A DNA stretch of 64,000 nt from Pelagibacteraceae bacterium AG-390-D18 (GCA_003279715.1 QCGY01000001.1:62001-126000); one strand, 5' to 3'. Shown: positions 43,350 to 53,109, numbered from the stretch's first letter. The notes: generated by a model from the sequence alone, not told the origin. A program made the numbers and translations.

Positions 43350-45635
43350 TTATTTTTTATAATCAATTACATCTGCAGAATAAGCTGCTATTGAAGCTAA
43401 ATTAATTAGCTCTGATGTGGAGGATCTTAGCGGAGCAATTTCTATAGGTAATCCAAGTCCAATTAGTAAAGGGCCTATAACTTTAGTATCCCCTAACGTC
43501 TTCATCATTTTGTAAGATATAGCTGCACTGTGTTGACCAGGCATAATTAAAATATTTGCTCTACCGACAATTTTTGAAAACGGATACAGCTCTTCATACT
43601 CAGGATTTAAAGCAACATCAGGCTGCATGTCTCCATCAAATTCGAAATCTACTTTTTTTTCTTTTAATATATCTACAGCGTTTCTAATATGTTTTGTTCG
43701 GCTAGTGAGGGGCTGGCCAAATGTAGAGTGAGACACAAATGCCACCCTAGGATCAAAACCAAATAGTCTTACTACTCTAGCTGTTGAAATTGCTATTTCA
43801 GCCATTTGCTCTGATGTTGGATATTCATGAACACTAGTGTCTCCAACAAAGATAGTTTTACCTTTATGTACAACCATATTAAGTCCAAACATGATCTCAC
43901 CATTTCTTACATTAACTACTTGTTTTATTTTATCTAATGAAGCGCCAAAACGTCGTGTATTTCCTGTGACAGCACCATCTGCATCACCACAAGCAACCAT
44001 GCTAGTTGCCCATATAACTCTATCATTTCTTACAAGTCTATCACAATCTCTTTCTAATAGACCTTGTTCTCTTTGTAATTTTTGAAATAAATGTTTTACA
44101 TATTTATTTCTTTTTTCTTCATCTTTAGAGTTAACTATTTCAATATCAAAATTATCACTATAACCAATATTTCTAATTTGTTCTTTTATCTTCTCCTCTT
44201 TCCCAACAAGAATTGGTATACCTAATTTAGAATTTTTAAACGCTATAGCTGCTTTAAGTGTGTTTTCATCCTCACCATCCGCAAATACTATTTTTTTTTG
44301 ATTTTTTTTAATGTAAGAATTTATTCCTTGCATAATGGTTACTGTAGGGTCTAATCTTTGTTTCAGTTGATCTTTATACAAATCAAAGTCATATATATTT
44401 TTTCTTGCCACTCCACTATCCATCGCAGCTTTTGCTACGGCGGCTGGAATTACACTTATTAATCTTGGATCAAATGTAGAAGGAATAATATAATCTTTTC
44501 CATAATGTGGTCTTTCACCTCCCATAGCGGCCACAACCTCGTCAGGAACATCTTCTCTTGCAAGTTTTGCAATTGCTTGAGCAGCAGCAACTTTCATTTC
44601 TTCATTTATAGTCTTTGATCTAACATCAAGGGCACCTCGAAAAATATAGGGAAAACCAATTAAATTATTTACTTGATTTGGGTAATCTGATCTTCCTGTC
44701 GCAACTATTGCATCATCTCTAATTTCATTTATTTCTTCAGGAGTAATTTCTGGATCAGGATTCGCACAAGCAAAAATTATAGGATTTTTTGCCATTTTTT
44801 TTACAAATTCTTTCTTAAGAGCACCCTTAGCTGACAAACCAAGAAAAACATCTGCACCATTTATTGCTTCTCCAAGAGTCCTTAAATCAGTTTCGATTGC
44901 ATATCTTGATTTCCATTGATCTATTCCATCAGGTCTTCCTTTGTAAATTACACCTTGTCTGTCTAGCATAATAATATTCTCATTTGACACACCTGAATTT
45001 TTAAATAATTCTGTACATGCTTGAGCAGACGCACCAGCTCCATTAACAACTATTTTAATTTCTTTTATTGATTTGCCATTTATGTCCAATGCATTTATTA
45101 ATGCTGCGGTTGTAATAATAGCTGTCCCATGCTGATCATCATGAAAGACAGGTATATCTAAAATTTCTTTTAATTTTTGCTCTATTTTAAAGCAATCAGG
45201 AGCAGCTATGTCTTCTAAATTTATTCCTCCAAAACTTGGAGCAAAATTCTTAATTGAATTAACTATTTCATCTGCATCAGAACAATCTATTTCAAGATCA
45301 ATGGAGTCTATATCTGCAAATCTTTTAAAAAGTACTGCCTTACCTTCCATTACTGGTTTTGATGCAAGCGCCCCTAAGTTACCCATTCCCAATATTGCAG
45401 AACCATTGCTTATAACAGCTACTAAATTTCCTTTACTTGTATAGTCATATGCATACTCTGGATTTTCACTAATCATTCTTACAGGTGCCGCAACACCTGG
45501 AGAATAAGCTAAAGCAAGATCTCTCTTTGTAGTCATATTTTTTGATGAAATGATCTCAATCTTCCCAGGTTTTTTGTCTTTATGAAAATCTAAAGCTTCT
45601 TTATCTGTATAGTGATCAATGTTAGTTTTTTTCAT
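43350..45635 (-). CDS. maeB: NADP-dependent malic enzyme with C-terminal phosphotransacetylase-like domain
   Basis: Starting at the ATG at 45633-45635 (MKKTNIDHYTDKEALDFH) gives 761 residues, matching the family. A longer frame to 45746 adds an unlike basic lead. The N-terminal half is the malic enzyme, with LAYSPGVAAPVR, PVFHDDQHGTAIITTAA and the nucleotide-binding VVNGAGASAQACTEL. The C-terminal about 320 residues (LVGKEEKI, VRNGEIMFGLNMV, ANILIMPGQHSAAISYKMM) resemble phosphotransacetylase and regulate rather than catalyse. It yields pyruvate and NADPH from malate. It diverges from murJ. Confidence 0.95.
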   Translation of the reverse strand: MKKTNIDHYTDKEALDFHKDKKPGKIEIISSKNMTTKRDLALAYSPGVAAPVRMISENPEYAYDYTSKGNLVAVISNGSAILGMGNLGALASKPVMEGKAVLFKRFADIDSIDLEIDCSDADEIVNSIKNFAPSFGGINLEDIAAPDCFKIEQKLKEILDIPVFHDDQHGTAIITTAALINALDINGKSIKEIKIVVNGAGASAQACTELFKNSGVSNENIIMLDRQGVIYKGRPDGIDQWKSRYAIETDLRTLGEAINGADVFLGLSAKGALKKEFVKKMAKNPIIFACANPDPEITPEEINEIRDDAIVATGRSDYPNQVNNLIGFPYIFRGALDVRSKTINEEMKVAAAQAIAKLAREDVPDEVVAAMGGERPHYGKDYIIPSTFDPRLISVIPAAVAKAAMDSGVARKNIYDFDLYKDQLKQRLDPTVTIMQGINSYIKKNQKKIVFADGEDENTLKAAIAFKNSKLGIPILVGKEEKIKEQIRNIGYSDNFDIEIVNSKDEEKRNKYVKHLFQKLQREQGLLERDCDRLVRNDRVIWATSMVACGDADGAVTGNTRRFGASLDKIKQVVNVRNGEIMFGLNMVVHKGKTIFVGDTSVHEYPTSEQMAEIAISTARVVRLFGFDPRVAFVSHSTFGQPLTSRTKHIRNAVDILKEKKVDFEFDGDMQPDVALNPEYEELYPFSKIVGRANILIMPGQHSAAISYKMMKTLGDTKVIGPLLIGLGLPIEIAPLRSSTSELINLASIAAYSADVIDYKK

Positions 45636-45775
45636 TTTATTATAACTTTTAAAATCAAATTTTATTTTTACTCTAACTTTAGAACTTTTATTATTTGTGA
45701 TATTTAATCTAAATATTCCTACAATAAGCTTACAATAAACTGACAATTAGGGTAAAATTAAGACTAATATGATTT

Positions 45776-47305
45776 ATGAACATAGTTAAGTCAACAGGTA
45801 CATTTGGTTTTTTTACTATAATAAGCAGGTTGCTTGGTTACTTAAGAGACATTTTAATAGCAATTTTTCTTGGAACAGGATTATTAGCTGACGCTTTCTT
45901 TTTAGCGTTTAGAATTCCAAATACATTTAGAAGATTGTTTGCTGAAGGTACTTTTAATGCAGCATTCGTTCCAAGCTATTCAACAGAAGTAACTAAGGGT
46001 AAAAAACAATCAAATAAATTTGCTAACGATGTTTTCAATCTACTTTTTTTGGGATTATTATTTTTAACAATTGTAATTGAGATTTTTATGCCAGCATTTG
46101 TCTCAATTATTGCTCCAGGATTTGTTGGTGATTTTGAAAAAATGGAATTAGCAACAAATTTAACAAGGATTACATTTCCTTTTTTATTATTTGTTTGTTT
46201 AGCATCATTTTTTTCAGCAATTCTAAATTCACACAATAAGTTTGCAGCTGCAGCTGCAGCCCCAATAATTTTAAATATTGTTTTAATTTTAGTATTGATT
46301 TTTTCTAAATCTTTAGGTGATCAGTTAGTTTATTATTTGTCTTATGGTGTTTCTTTGGCCGGCTTTTTGCAATTAATATTTTTATATAGATACGTGTCAA
46401 AATATTATTCACTTAATTTTAGCCTCAAATTAAAAGTAAGTAATAAAGTTAAATTTTTTTTTAAAAAACTTCTACCAAGTATTTTTGCTTCTGGAGTTAC
46501 TCAAATTAATATTTTAATTGGAACAATAATTGCATCATTTCAAGCAAGTGCAGTTTCTTATTTATATTATGCTGATAGAATTTATCAAATTAATCTAGCT
46601 ATAGCTGGTATTGCAATTGGAGTTGTTATACTTCCACAGCTTTCAAAACATATTCAATCCAGAAAAAAAAATAAGATTTTGCTCATACAAAACAAAGCTC
46701 TTGAATTAAGTTTGTTTTTAAGTCTGCCAGCTACTATCGCTTTAATTATTGGATCAGAACAAATTGTTTCAGCTTTATTTGGATATGGGTCTTTTAATGA
46801 AAATTCAGTAATTAACTCAAGTTTAGCTTTGTATTATTTTGCATTAGGTCTCCCTGCTTTTGCTTTGATAAAAGTTTTCTCAAGTTTTTTCTTTGCAAAT
46901 AATGATACCAAAACTCCATTTTATATTTCTTTGATTTCAGTAATCCTTAATATTTTTATTAGTATTTATTATTTTAGAGAAATTGGATTTATAATAATCC
47001 CGATAGCAACTTCTATTTCCTCTTGGTTTAATTCAATATTATTATTTATTTTTTTAAAAAAAAAAAAATTATTTTATTTCAATCAAATATTTTTTATCAA
47101 ATTTGTTAAAATAATTTTTGCATCAATTCTGATGGGATTATTTTTTAATTTTTTATTAAATTTTTTTCAAAATGATTTATCATTCAATCAATCAATTAAA
47201 TCATTATACTTAGTTTTATCTGTTATATTAGGATTATTTTTTTATTTAATTGTGTGTTATTTTATCAAAGCTTTTCAAATGAATGATATTAAATTAAAGT
47301 ATTAA
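45776..47305 (+). CDS. murJ: lipid II flippase MurJ
   Basis: The 509-residue MATE-like membrane protein has about 13-14 hydrophobic helices. Its opening, GTFGFFTIISRLLGYLRDILIA, has the conserved Arg-rich loop (LRDILIAIFLGTG), then ADAFFLAFRIPNTFRRLFAEG, which is diagnostic. It flips lipid II for peptidoglycan assembly. An A13 run at 47056-47068 encodes four lysines (LKKKKL) late in the gene, in frame. It follows maeB divergently and is 3 bp before trpS. Confidence 0.96.
   Translation: MNIVKSTGTFGFFTIISRLLGYLRDILIAIFLGTGLLADAFFLAFRIPNTFRRLFAEGTFNAAFVPSYSTEVTKGKKQSNKFANDVFNLLFLGLLFLTIVIEIFMPAFVSIIAPGFVGDFEKMELATNLTRITFPFLLFVCLASFFSAILNSHNKFAAAAAAPIILNIVLILVLIFSKSLGDQLVYYLSYGVSLAGFLQLIFLYRYVSKYYSLNFSLKLKVSNKVKFFFKKLLPSIFASGVTQINILIGTIIASFQASAVSYLYYADRIYQINLAIAGIAIGVVILPQLSKHIQSRKKNKILLIQNKALELSLFLSLPATIALIIGSEQIVSALFGYGSFNENSVINSSLALYYFALGLPAFALIKVFSSFFFANNDTKTPFYISLISVILNIFISIYYFREIGFIIIPIATSISSWFNSILLFIFLKKKKLFYFNQIFFIKFVKIIFASILMGLFFNFLLNFFQNDLSFNQSIKSLYLVLSVILGLFFYLIVCYFIKAFQMNDIKLKY
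47056..47068 (+). repeat. A13 homopolymer inside murJ
   Basis: Thirteen consecutive A encode LKKKK in a loop near residue 430 of MurJ. The frame is intact as given. Runs this long are prone to polymerase slippage and to sequencing indels. Confidence 0.85.
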
Positions 47306-47308
47306 TTT

Positions 47309-48310
47309 ATGAGTAAAAAAATATTCTCTGGTGTTCAGCCCACAGGTAATCTTCATCTAGGAAATTATTTAGGAGCTATAAAAAATTTTGTAGATTTAAA
47401 TAATGATACTGAAAATGATTGTATATTTTGTGTTGTAGACTTACATGCTATTACTGTTAAACAAAATCCTAAGGAGTTGACAAGCAATATTCAGGAAACA
47501 GTAGCCACATTTATTGCTAGTGGGATAGATCCTAAAAAAAGTATAATCTTTAATCAATCGAGAGTGCCAGCTCATGCTGAAGGAGCATGGATATTAAGTT
47601 GTGTTGCTAGAATGGGGTGGCTTAATAGAATGACCCAATTTAAGGAAAAAGCTGGAAAAGATAAAGAAAAAGCTAGTGTCGGTCTTTATTCTTATCCAGT
47701 TCTTATGGCAGCAGACATCCTTCTTTATGATGCAACCCACGTTCCTGTTGGAGATGATCAAAAACAACATTTAGAGTTATGTAGAGATATTGCGCAAAAA
47801 TTTAATACTGATTTTGAAGTTGAAAATTTTTTACAAGTTCCAGAACCTTTAATCCAAAAAGAATTTTCAAGAATTATGAGTCTTAAAGATGGTTCAAAGA
47901 AAATGAGTAAATCTGAATTGTCAGATTTAAGTAGAATAAATTTAACTGATGATAAGGACCTGATTATAAATAAGATTAAAAAAGCAAAAACAGATCCATT
48001 ACCAATGCCCAATACCACAAAAAATCTTGATGAAAGATTAGAAGCAAAAAATCTTTTAGGTATATATTCAAGCTTAACAAACATTACTTTAGAAAAAAGT
48101 GTTGAAAATTTTGCAGGTAAAAATTTTTCAGAATTTAAAGAAAAACTTTCCGAAGCTCTTGTTGATAAAATTCAACCTATTTCAATAGAAATTAAAAAAT
48201 TATTAGATGATAAATCGTATTTGGACAATATTCTTCTAGAAGGAGTTGAAAGAGCCAATCAAATAGCCTCAAAAAAGATCAAGAGAATTAAAGAAATAGT
48301 AGGTTTTTAG
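47309..48310 (+). CDS. trpS: tryptophanyl-tRNA synthetase
   Basis: The 333-residue class I enzyme has [20 protein letters not shown] (HIGH-type, about 6-25), [29 protein letters not shown] and KMSKSELS for the KMSKS loop. It charges tRNA-Trp. The gene is 3 bp after murJ, likely in the same transcript. Domain layout is normal. Confidence 0.97.
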   Translation: MSKKIFSGVQPTGNLHLGNYLGAIKNFVDLNNDTENDCIFCVVDLHAITVKQNPKELTSNIQETVATFIASGIDPKKSIIFNQSRVPAHAEGAWILSCVARMGWLNRMTQFKEKAGKDKEKASVGLYSYPVLMAADILLYDATHVPVGDDQKQHLELCRDIAQKFNTDFEVENFLQVPEPLIQKEFSRIMSLKDGSKKMSKSELSDLSRINLTDDKDLIINKIKKAKTDPLPMPNTTKNLDERLEAKNLLGIYSSLTNITLEKSVENFAGKNFSEFKEKLSEALVDKIQPISIEIKKLLDDKSYLDNILLEGVERANQIASKKIKRIKEIVGF

Positions 48311-48362
48311 ATAAAATTTATTAACAAGTTTTAATTTTTTAAATATTCACTATATATAATTT

Positions 48363-48902
48363 ATGTTCGTTCAAACAGAAGTTACACCAAACCCTAATTC
48401 GCTTAAGTTTCTACCTGGTAAAAAAGTGTCTAATAGTGGACCATATGAAATTACTAATAAGGATGAGACTCAAAATGTACTTGTTAGAAATTTATTATCT
48501 ATAAATGGAGTAGAAGGAATTTTTTTAGGAGAAGACTTTATTACTATCAATAAAAAAGAAATAATTAAATGGGATGAAATAAAGCATATAGTAATTTCCT
48601 TTATTAATGATTTTTATTTTGAAGGAAAAGAATTTGTCATTGATGAAAGTTTGAAAGAGCAAAATTCAAATCTAGATGAGCTTGAGCAAAAAATAGTTAA
48701 AATTTTAGATGAGAAAATAAGACCAGCAGTAGCTAGAGATGGTGGAGATATTAAATTTAAAGAATTTAAAGATGGGGTGGTTAAAGTGCAATTACAAGGA
48801 AGCTGCTCAGGATGCCCAAGTTCTACAATGACACTAAAGCAAGGAGTTCAAAATCTTTTATGTCATTATCTACCTGAAGTTAAAGAAGTTGTTGCAATTT
48901 AA
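48363..48902 (+). CDS. NfuA-like Fe-S cluster carrier (Nfu_N + NifU C-terminal domain)
   Basis: The 179-residue protein begins MFVQTEVTPNPNSLKFLPG, the Nfu N-terminal domain, and ends in a NifU-like domain with Cys148-x-x-Cys151 in GSCSGCPSSTMTLKQGV. It carries [4Fe-4S] clusters to target enzymes. The block TATATATAAT ends two bases before the ATG, so transcription may begin at the start codon. It is 6 bp before the Bax-like gene. Confidence 0.93.
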   Translation: MFVQTEVTPNPNSLKFLPGKKVSNSGPYEITNKDETQNVLVRNLLSINGVEGIFLGEDFITINKKEIIKWDEIKHIVISFINDFYFEGKEFVIDESLKEQNSNLDELEQKIVKILDEKIRPAVARDGGDIKFKEFKDGVVKVQLQGSCSGCPSSTMTLKQGVQNLLCHYLPEVKEVVAI

Positions 48903-48907
48903 AAAAT

Positions 48908-49963
48908 ATGAAAAATAATCAAGTTACATTTGAGCAAAAAAGTAAAAATACTTTATTAAGAACTTTTCTAAGTAGTTTTATAATTATTTCTTTTTTCTAT
49001 ATTACTCCAATATTTATTAATTTTGCTGACAAAAATTTGTATACAAAAGAGTATACTAACAACTCCAAAAAAATTTTGGCATATGCTCTTAACAAACAAG
49101 AAAAAAACAAAGAAGTAATTGAAACTTTAAATGAAGAAGAAGTGCTACTCGATGTTTATAGTTTAGATAAGAGCGAGACTGAGTCTGTTTACTTAAGTGC
49201 GTCAACAATAAATAAATTATTTAAAGATACTGAGTACAATCTTAATGATGTTAGACAAAATAAATTAGTTAAACCGGTTGCATTAACATTGCTGCCTAAC
49301 GAATTAAAGATGATAGAAAATACAAAGAGAAGAAAAGAATTTTTTATACAAATTATTTTGCCTTTAATCATAAAAGAAAACAACATTATAAAAAAAGATA
49401 GAAGAACACTTTTTGCTATTATTAATAAAAGCAATAATACAACCGTAGAATTAAGCTGGCTTGAAAAAAAATATAAACAATATGGAGTAAAGTCTAAAGA
49501 TCTATCAACATTAAAAATAAGAATGGATGAAATACCAGTTTCTCTCGCAATTGCTCAAGCAGCAAAAGAAACAGGATGGGGAACCTCTAGATTTGCACAG
49601 GAAGGTAATGCTTTGTTTGGACAATGGACTTGGTCAGGAGAAGGTCTTAAGCCCAAAGATGCAAAAGAAGGTGAAGATCATAAAGTTATGAAATTTAATA
49701 TTTTACAAGCTTCAGTGAGAGCATATCAAAGAAATTTAAATACTCATCGAACTTATAAAGATTTTAGAAAAGCTAGGGCGGAGTTAAGAGACTCTAAAAA
49801 ACTATTAGATAGTATAGAACTATCTAAGTACTTGAATAAATATGCAGAGACAGGCAATCAGTATGTTGAAGTACTACAAAAAATAATTAAGCAGAATAAA
49901 CTAAAAGATTTTGATGATGCTAAATTACTTCCTTCAAGTAGTGACTTAGAAAGTCTTATTTAG
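48908..49963 (+). CDS. Bax-like protein with glucosaminidase domain
   Basis: The 351-residue protein has one N-terminal transmembrane segment (about 18-38, FLSSFIIISFFYITPIFI). A C-terminal glucosaminidase (lysozyme-like) domain follows with IPVSLAIAQAAKETGWGTSRF, containing the usual catalytic Glu, and GNALFGQWTWSGEG. E. coli Bax has the same architecture. It may cleave glycan strands in the periplasm. The stop shares TTAG with the convergent deacetylase. Confidence 0.85.
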   Translation: MKNNQVTFEQKSKNTLLRTFLSSFIIISFFYITPIFINFADKNLYTKEYTNNSKKILAYALNKQEKNKEVIETLNEEEVLLDVYSLDKSETESVYLSASTINKLFKDTEYNLNDVRQNKLVKPVALTLLPNELKMIENTKRRKEFFIQIILPLIIKENNIIKKDRRTLFAIINKSNNTTVELSWLEKKYKQYGVKSKDLSTLKIRMDEIPVSLAIAQAAKETGWGTSRFAQEGNALFGQWTWSGEGLKPKDAKEGEDHKVMKFNILQASVRAYQRNLNTHRTYKDFRKARAELRDSKKLLDSIELSKYLNKYAETGNQYVEVLQKIIKQNKLKDFDDAKLLPSSSDLESLI

Positions 49964-51021
49964 TTTTCTTTAATTGGAAATTGAATACCAAACCATCTCC
50001 ATTTTCCATTATCATTAAGAGAGCAATTTATTCTACCTCTTCTAGGTTTAAAAGGACCTCTGAATTTTATGGTTAACACATTGTCATCAAAAGCAGTATT
50101 GGATCTTTCCCACATATCTAATTCATTAGAATAACAATTAATATTTTTAATGTTATCTTGTTCATTAAAAAACTTAACTTTAAAATTAGGTGGATTATTT
50201 TCTGAGGATAATTTTTTTTCAAGAGGTAGTAATTTCTCATATTCAAGTGGGAACGAGTTTATAATTGAATTAAATCTTTTTAGTTCTCCATAATCTTCAT
50301 TAATTGGAAATCTAGGTAGTTCAAATTTATCTTTATTTAAATCAATTACCCCAGAATGTTGACCAAAAGCAAAATCAAAATTTTGAGAAATGTAATCTCT
50401 CATAAATTTTGAATATTCACCAAAAGGATAAGAAAATAAATTTGGTATATATCCCAAATTATTTAAAAATATTTTATTTGCTTTTTCTATGTCTGAGATA
50501 AAAAAATTATTATCTTTATCAATAAGATATCCGTGAGAATGTGAGTGGTGACCTATTAATGCAAATTCTTCAGCCTCAATTTCCTTGATTTGTTCCCAGG
50601 TCATATATCCTTTTTTCCCAACTGGCTCTGTTGAAACAAACAAGATAAAGGGAATTTTATTTTGTTTTAAAAATGGCCAAGCCTCAAGATAGAAGGATAA
50701 AAAGGCATCATCAATAGTTATAAGAATTTCTTTATTTGTTTTTGGCGAAGTAAAATTTTTTTTAAGATTTTTTGGATTAGAAAAAGTATAACTTGAGTTT
50801 CTTATTATTTCTATCTGCTCTTTAAAGACTTCCATTTTAATATTTGTAGAAGGGTATTTATTTTCATTAAAACGATGATACATTAATGATAAAATACCTT
50901 CGTCACCAGAATAGTATTTGATATTATTTTCATCTGAAATAGAATTTGTGTTTATAAACAGGATAAAAATGAACAAACTTATTATAGATGTTGCTAATGA
51001 AAAGATTTTTTTAATGATCAT
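49960..51021 (-). CDS. polysaccharide deacetylase-family protein (secreted or membrane-anchored)
   Basis: The 353-residue protein has an N-terminal signal or anchor (KIFSLATSIISLFIFILFI, about 5-23). A NodB-type domain follows: ILSLMYHRFNENKYPS, EILITIDDAFLSFY (Asp-Asp metal site), ALIGHHSHSHGYL (metal histidines) and LFSYPFGEYSKF. It probably N- or O-deacetylates an envelope glycan; the substrate is unknown. The first 53 bp of the gene lie antisense to the start of tsaB, an unusual head-to-head overlap. Confidence 0.85.
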   Translation of the reverse strand: MIIKKIFSLATSIISLFIFILFINTNSISDENNIKYYSGDEGILSLMYHRFNENKYPSTNIKMEVFKEQIEIIRNSSYTFSNPKNLKKNFTSPKTNKEILITIDDAFLSFYLEAWPFLKQNKIPFILFVSTEPVGKKGYMTWEQIKEIEAEEFALIGHHSHSHGYLIDKDNNFFISDIEKANKIFLNNLGYIPNLFSYPFGEYSKFMRDYISQNFDFAFGQHSGVIDLNKDKFELPRFPINEDYGELKRFNSIINSFPLEYEKLLPLEKKLSSENNPPNFKVKFFNEQDNIKNINCYSNELDMWERSNTAFDDNVLTIKFRGPFKPRRGRINCSLNDNGKWRWFGIQFPIKEN

Positions 51022-51355
51022 TACTAATGGTAGTATTTATAATATTACACATGAGAATACTAAAATTAATTACGAAAAATTAACTGTAATTATTAATGAT
51101 TTCCTACTATCAAGAAATCTTAAAATTGCTGATATTAATGCTATTTATATCAATAATGGACCTGGGAGCTTTGCTGGTATAAGAAATTCAATATCAGTTG
51201 TTAAAGCCTTTAATATTGCAAAAAATATTGACTATTACTCCTATAATTTAGACGATTTTAAAGATGAAAAAGACTTGAGACATGAAAATATCCCCAATTT
51301 ATGTAAAAAATATAAAATTAAAAAAAATTTGATTAATCCTGTTTATTTAAGTTAA
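50969..51355 (+). CDS. tsaB: TsaB-like t6A biosynthesis protein, unusually short
   Basis: The ATG at 50969 has AGGA just upstream and gives the usual opening strand LIIDVANEKIFLMIITNG. A longer frame from 50918 lacks family likeness. The signature NNGPGSFAGIRNSISVVKAF matches the TsaB motif G-P-G-S-F-T-G-x-R. The protein is only 128 residues, while most bacterial TsaB exceed 200, and it ends in PVYLS, close to the normal PxYLR end; the second lobe has been cut out. TsaB scaffolds TsaD in tRNA-A37 modification. The rimI gene that usually follows is absent. Confidence 0.82.
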   Translation: MNKLIIDVANEKIFLMIITNGSIYNITHENTKINYEKLTVIINDFLLSRNLKIADINAIYINNGPGSFAGIRNSISVVKAFNIAKNIDYYSYNLDDFKDEKDLRHENIPNLCKKYKIKKNLINPVYLS

Positions 51356-51363
51356 AATTAATT

Positions 51364-51774
51364 ATGTCAGAAACTATTGAGGAAAAATGTTTATTAAAGG
51401 GTGTAAAATTAACTGATCAACGTAAGGTAATTGCACAAGTTATGTCAAAATCATCTGATCATCCTGATGTAGATGAATTGTATAATAGGGTTTCTAAAAT
51501 TGACTCAAAGATAAGCATTGCAACTGTTTACAGAACTGTAAAATTATTTGAAGAGTCGGGCATACTTGCTAAGCATGAATTTAAAGGCGGGAAAGCAAGA
51601 TATGAAGAATTGAATGAAGGACATCATGATCACTTAATAGATGTTAAGTCAGGTGAAATTATTGAATTTGTAGATGAAGAAATTGAAAAACTTCAAAAAA
51701 AAGTAGCAGAAAAATATGGCTACAAACTAGTAGACCACAAGCTTGAATTATATGGGATAAAGAAAAAATCCTAA
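51364..51774 (+). CDS. fur: Fur-family iron/metal-responsive regulator
   Basis: The 136-residue winged-helix protein has LKGVKLTDQRKVIAQVM, the recognition helix ISIATVYRTVKLFEESG (50-66) and the metal site HEFKGGKARYEELNEGHHDH (71-90). The C-x-x-C that binds structural zinc in E. coli Fur is missing (LIDVKSGEIIEF instead), as in many alphaproteobacterial Fur proteins. It controls iron uptake or acts as Mur/Irr-like; the class cannot be fixed. It lies 9 bp after tsaB and 3 bp before miaB. Confidence 0.93.
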   Translation: MSETIEEKCLLKGVKLTDQRKVIAQVMSKSSDHPDVDELYNRVSKIDSKISIATVYRTVKLFEESGILAKHEFKGGKARYEELNEGHHDHLIDVKSGEIIEFVDEEIEKLQKKVAEKYGYKLVDHKLELYGIKKKS

Positions 51775-51777
51775 TCA

Positions 51778-53106
51778 ATGAGTCAAAAAATTTTTATCAA
51801 AACATTCGGTTGTCAAATGAATGAGTATGACTCAAATAGAATATACGACTCAGTAAAAAAAATTGGCTATGAAAAAACAGAAAATTATGAAGATGCTAAT
51901 TGCTACCTTTTAAATACATGTCATATCCGAGATAAAGCTAAAGAAAAAGTTTACCATGAAATTGGAAGAGTTAAAAAAATTTTCAGAGAAAAAAGAAAGC
52001 CATTAGTGATTATTGCTGGGTGTGTAGCTCAGGCAGAAAATCAGGAAATGCTTAAAAGAGAACCGTATATCGACCTTGTTATTGGACCACAAGCATATCA
52101 TAAAATTAATGACACAATTTTAAATCATATTGAAAAAAATAAAAAAATTGAAGAGACAGAATTTGATGCTATTTCAAAATTTGAATATTTTAATAAAATT
52201 AAAAATAATTCTGGAAAAATTTCTTCATTTTTAACTATCCAAGAAGGTTGTGATAAATTTTGCCATTTTTGTGTAGTGCCATACACAAGAGGCCCAGAAT
52301 ATTCTAGACCATTTAAACAAATCTTAGATGAGGCTAAATATTTAATAGACTCAGGTACACAAGAATTAATTTTACTTGGACAAAATGTAAATGCTTACAA
52401 TAATGAAAAGTATAAATTATCAGATTTAATATTAGAGATCGAAAAATATTCTGACATTAAAAGAATTAGATACACTACATCTCACCCAAAAGATATGTCA
52501 GACGATTTAATCGAAGTTTATAAATATTCAAAAAAACTTATGCCACTAGTTCACTTACCAGTTCAAAGTGGGTCTGATAAAGTTTTAGAGCTAATGAATA
52601 GAAAACATACAATAAGTGAATATTATAAAATACACGACCGTTTAAAAGAAATTAACCAGAATATTCAATTTTCTAGTGATTTTATAATAGGTTATCCAGG
52701 AGAAGAAGATATCGATTTTAACAATACTTTTGAACTTATTCAAAAAATTAAATTTATAAATTCCTATTCTTTTATTTTTAGTCCAAGACCAGGTACAGTT
52801 GCAGCAGATTTAAAATTTACTGACAAAAAAATTTCTATGTATAGATTAGAAAAAATTCAAAGTCAGCTATATGAAAATCAGATGCAAGTGAATAAATCTT
52901 TTGAAGATAAGACAATTAATGTTTTAGTTGAAAATTTTACAGATGATAAAACCCAAGTTTTTGGTCGATCTGAATATATGACATCTGTTATTTTTAATGG
53001 TAAAAAAGAGGATATTGGAAAAATTGTGCCAGTAAAAATTAATAAAAGTAATCGAACCACTCTGTTTGGTGAAAGAGATTTCAGCTCTAATCAAAAGGTA
53101 GCATAG
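51778..53106 (+). CDS. miaB: tRNA-2-methylthio-N6-dimethylallyladenosine synthase MiaB
   Basis: The 442-residue radical-SAM methylthiotransferase has the N-terminal cluster cysteines Cys12 (FGCQMNEYDS), Cys48 (LNTCHIRD) and Cys82 (AGCVAQAE). The radical-SAM CxxxCxxC is Cys158, Cys162, Cys165, before VVPYTRGPEYSRP. A C-terminal TRAM domain (about 375-438) is present. It adds the ms2 group at A37. It sits between fur and phoH in the conserved order. Confidence 0.97.
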   Translation: MSQKIFIKTFGCQMNEYDSNRIYDSVKKIGYEKTENYEDANCYLLNTCHIRDKAKEKVYHEIGRVKKIFREKRKPLVIIAGCVAQAENQEMLKREPYIDLVIGPQAYHKINDTILNHIEKNKKIEETEFDAISKFEYFNKIKNNSGKISSFLTIQEGCDKFCHFCVVPYTRGPEYSRPFKQILDEAKYLIDSGTQELILLGQNVNAYNNEKYKLSDLILEIEKYSDIKRIRYTTSHPKDMSDDLIEVYKYSKKLMPLVHLPVQSGSDKVLELMNRKHTISEYYKIHDRLKEINQNIQFSSDFIIGYPGEEDIDFNNTFELIQKIKFINSYSFIFSPRPGTVAADLKFTDKKISMYRLEKIQSQLYENQMQVNKSFEDKTINVLVENFTDDKTQVFGRSEYMTSVIFNGKKEDIGKIVPVKINKSNRTTLFGERDFSSNQKVA

Positions 53107-53109
53107 TAA

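Noticed and set aside
45636-45746. N-terminal extension of the malic enzyme
   Set aside because: The 37 extra residues are basic and unlike the family; ATG at 45633-45635 gives the normal start.
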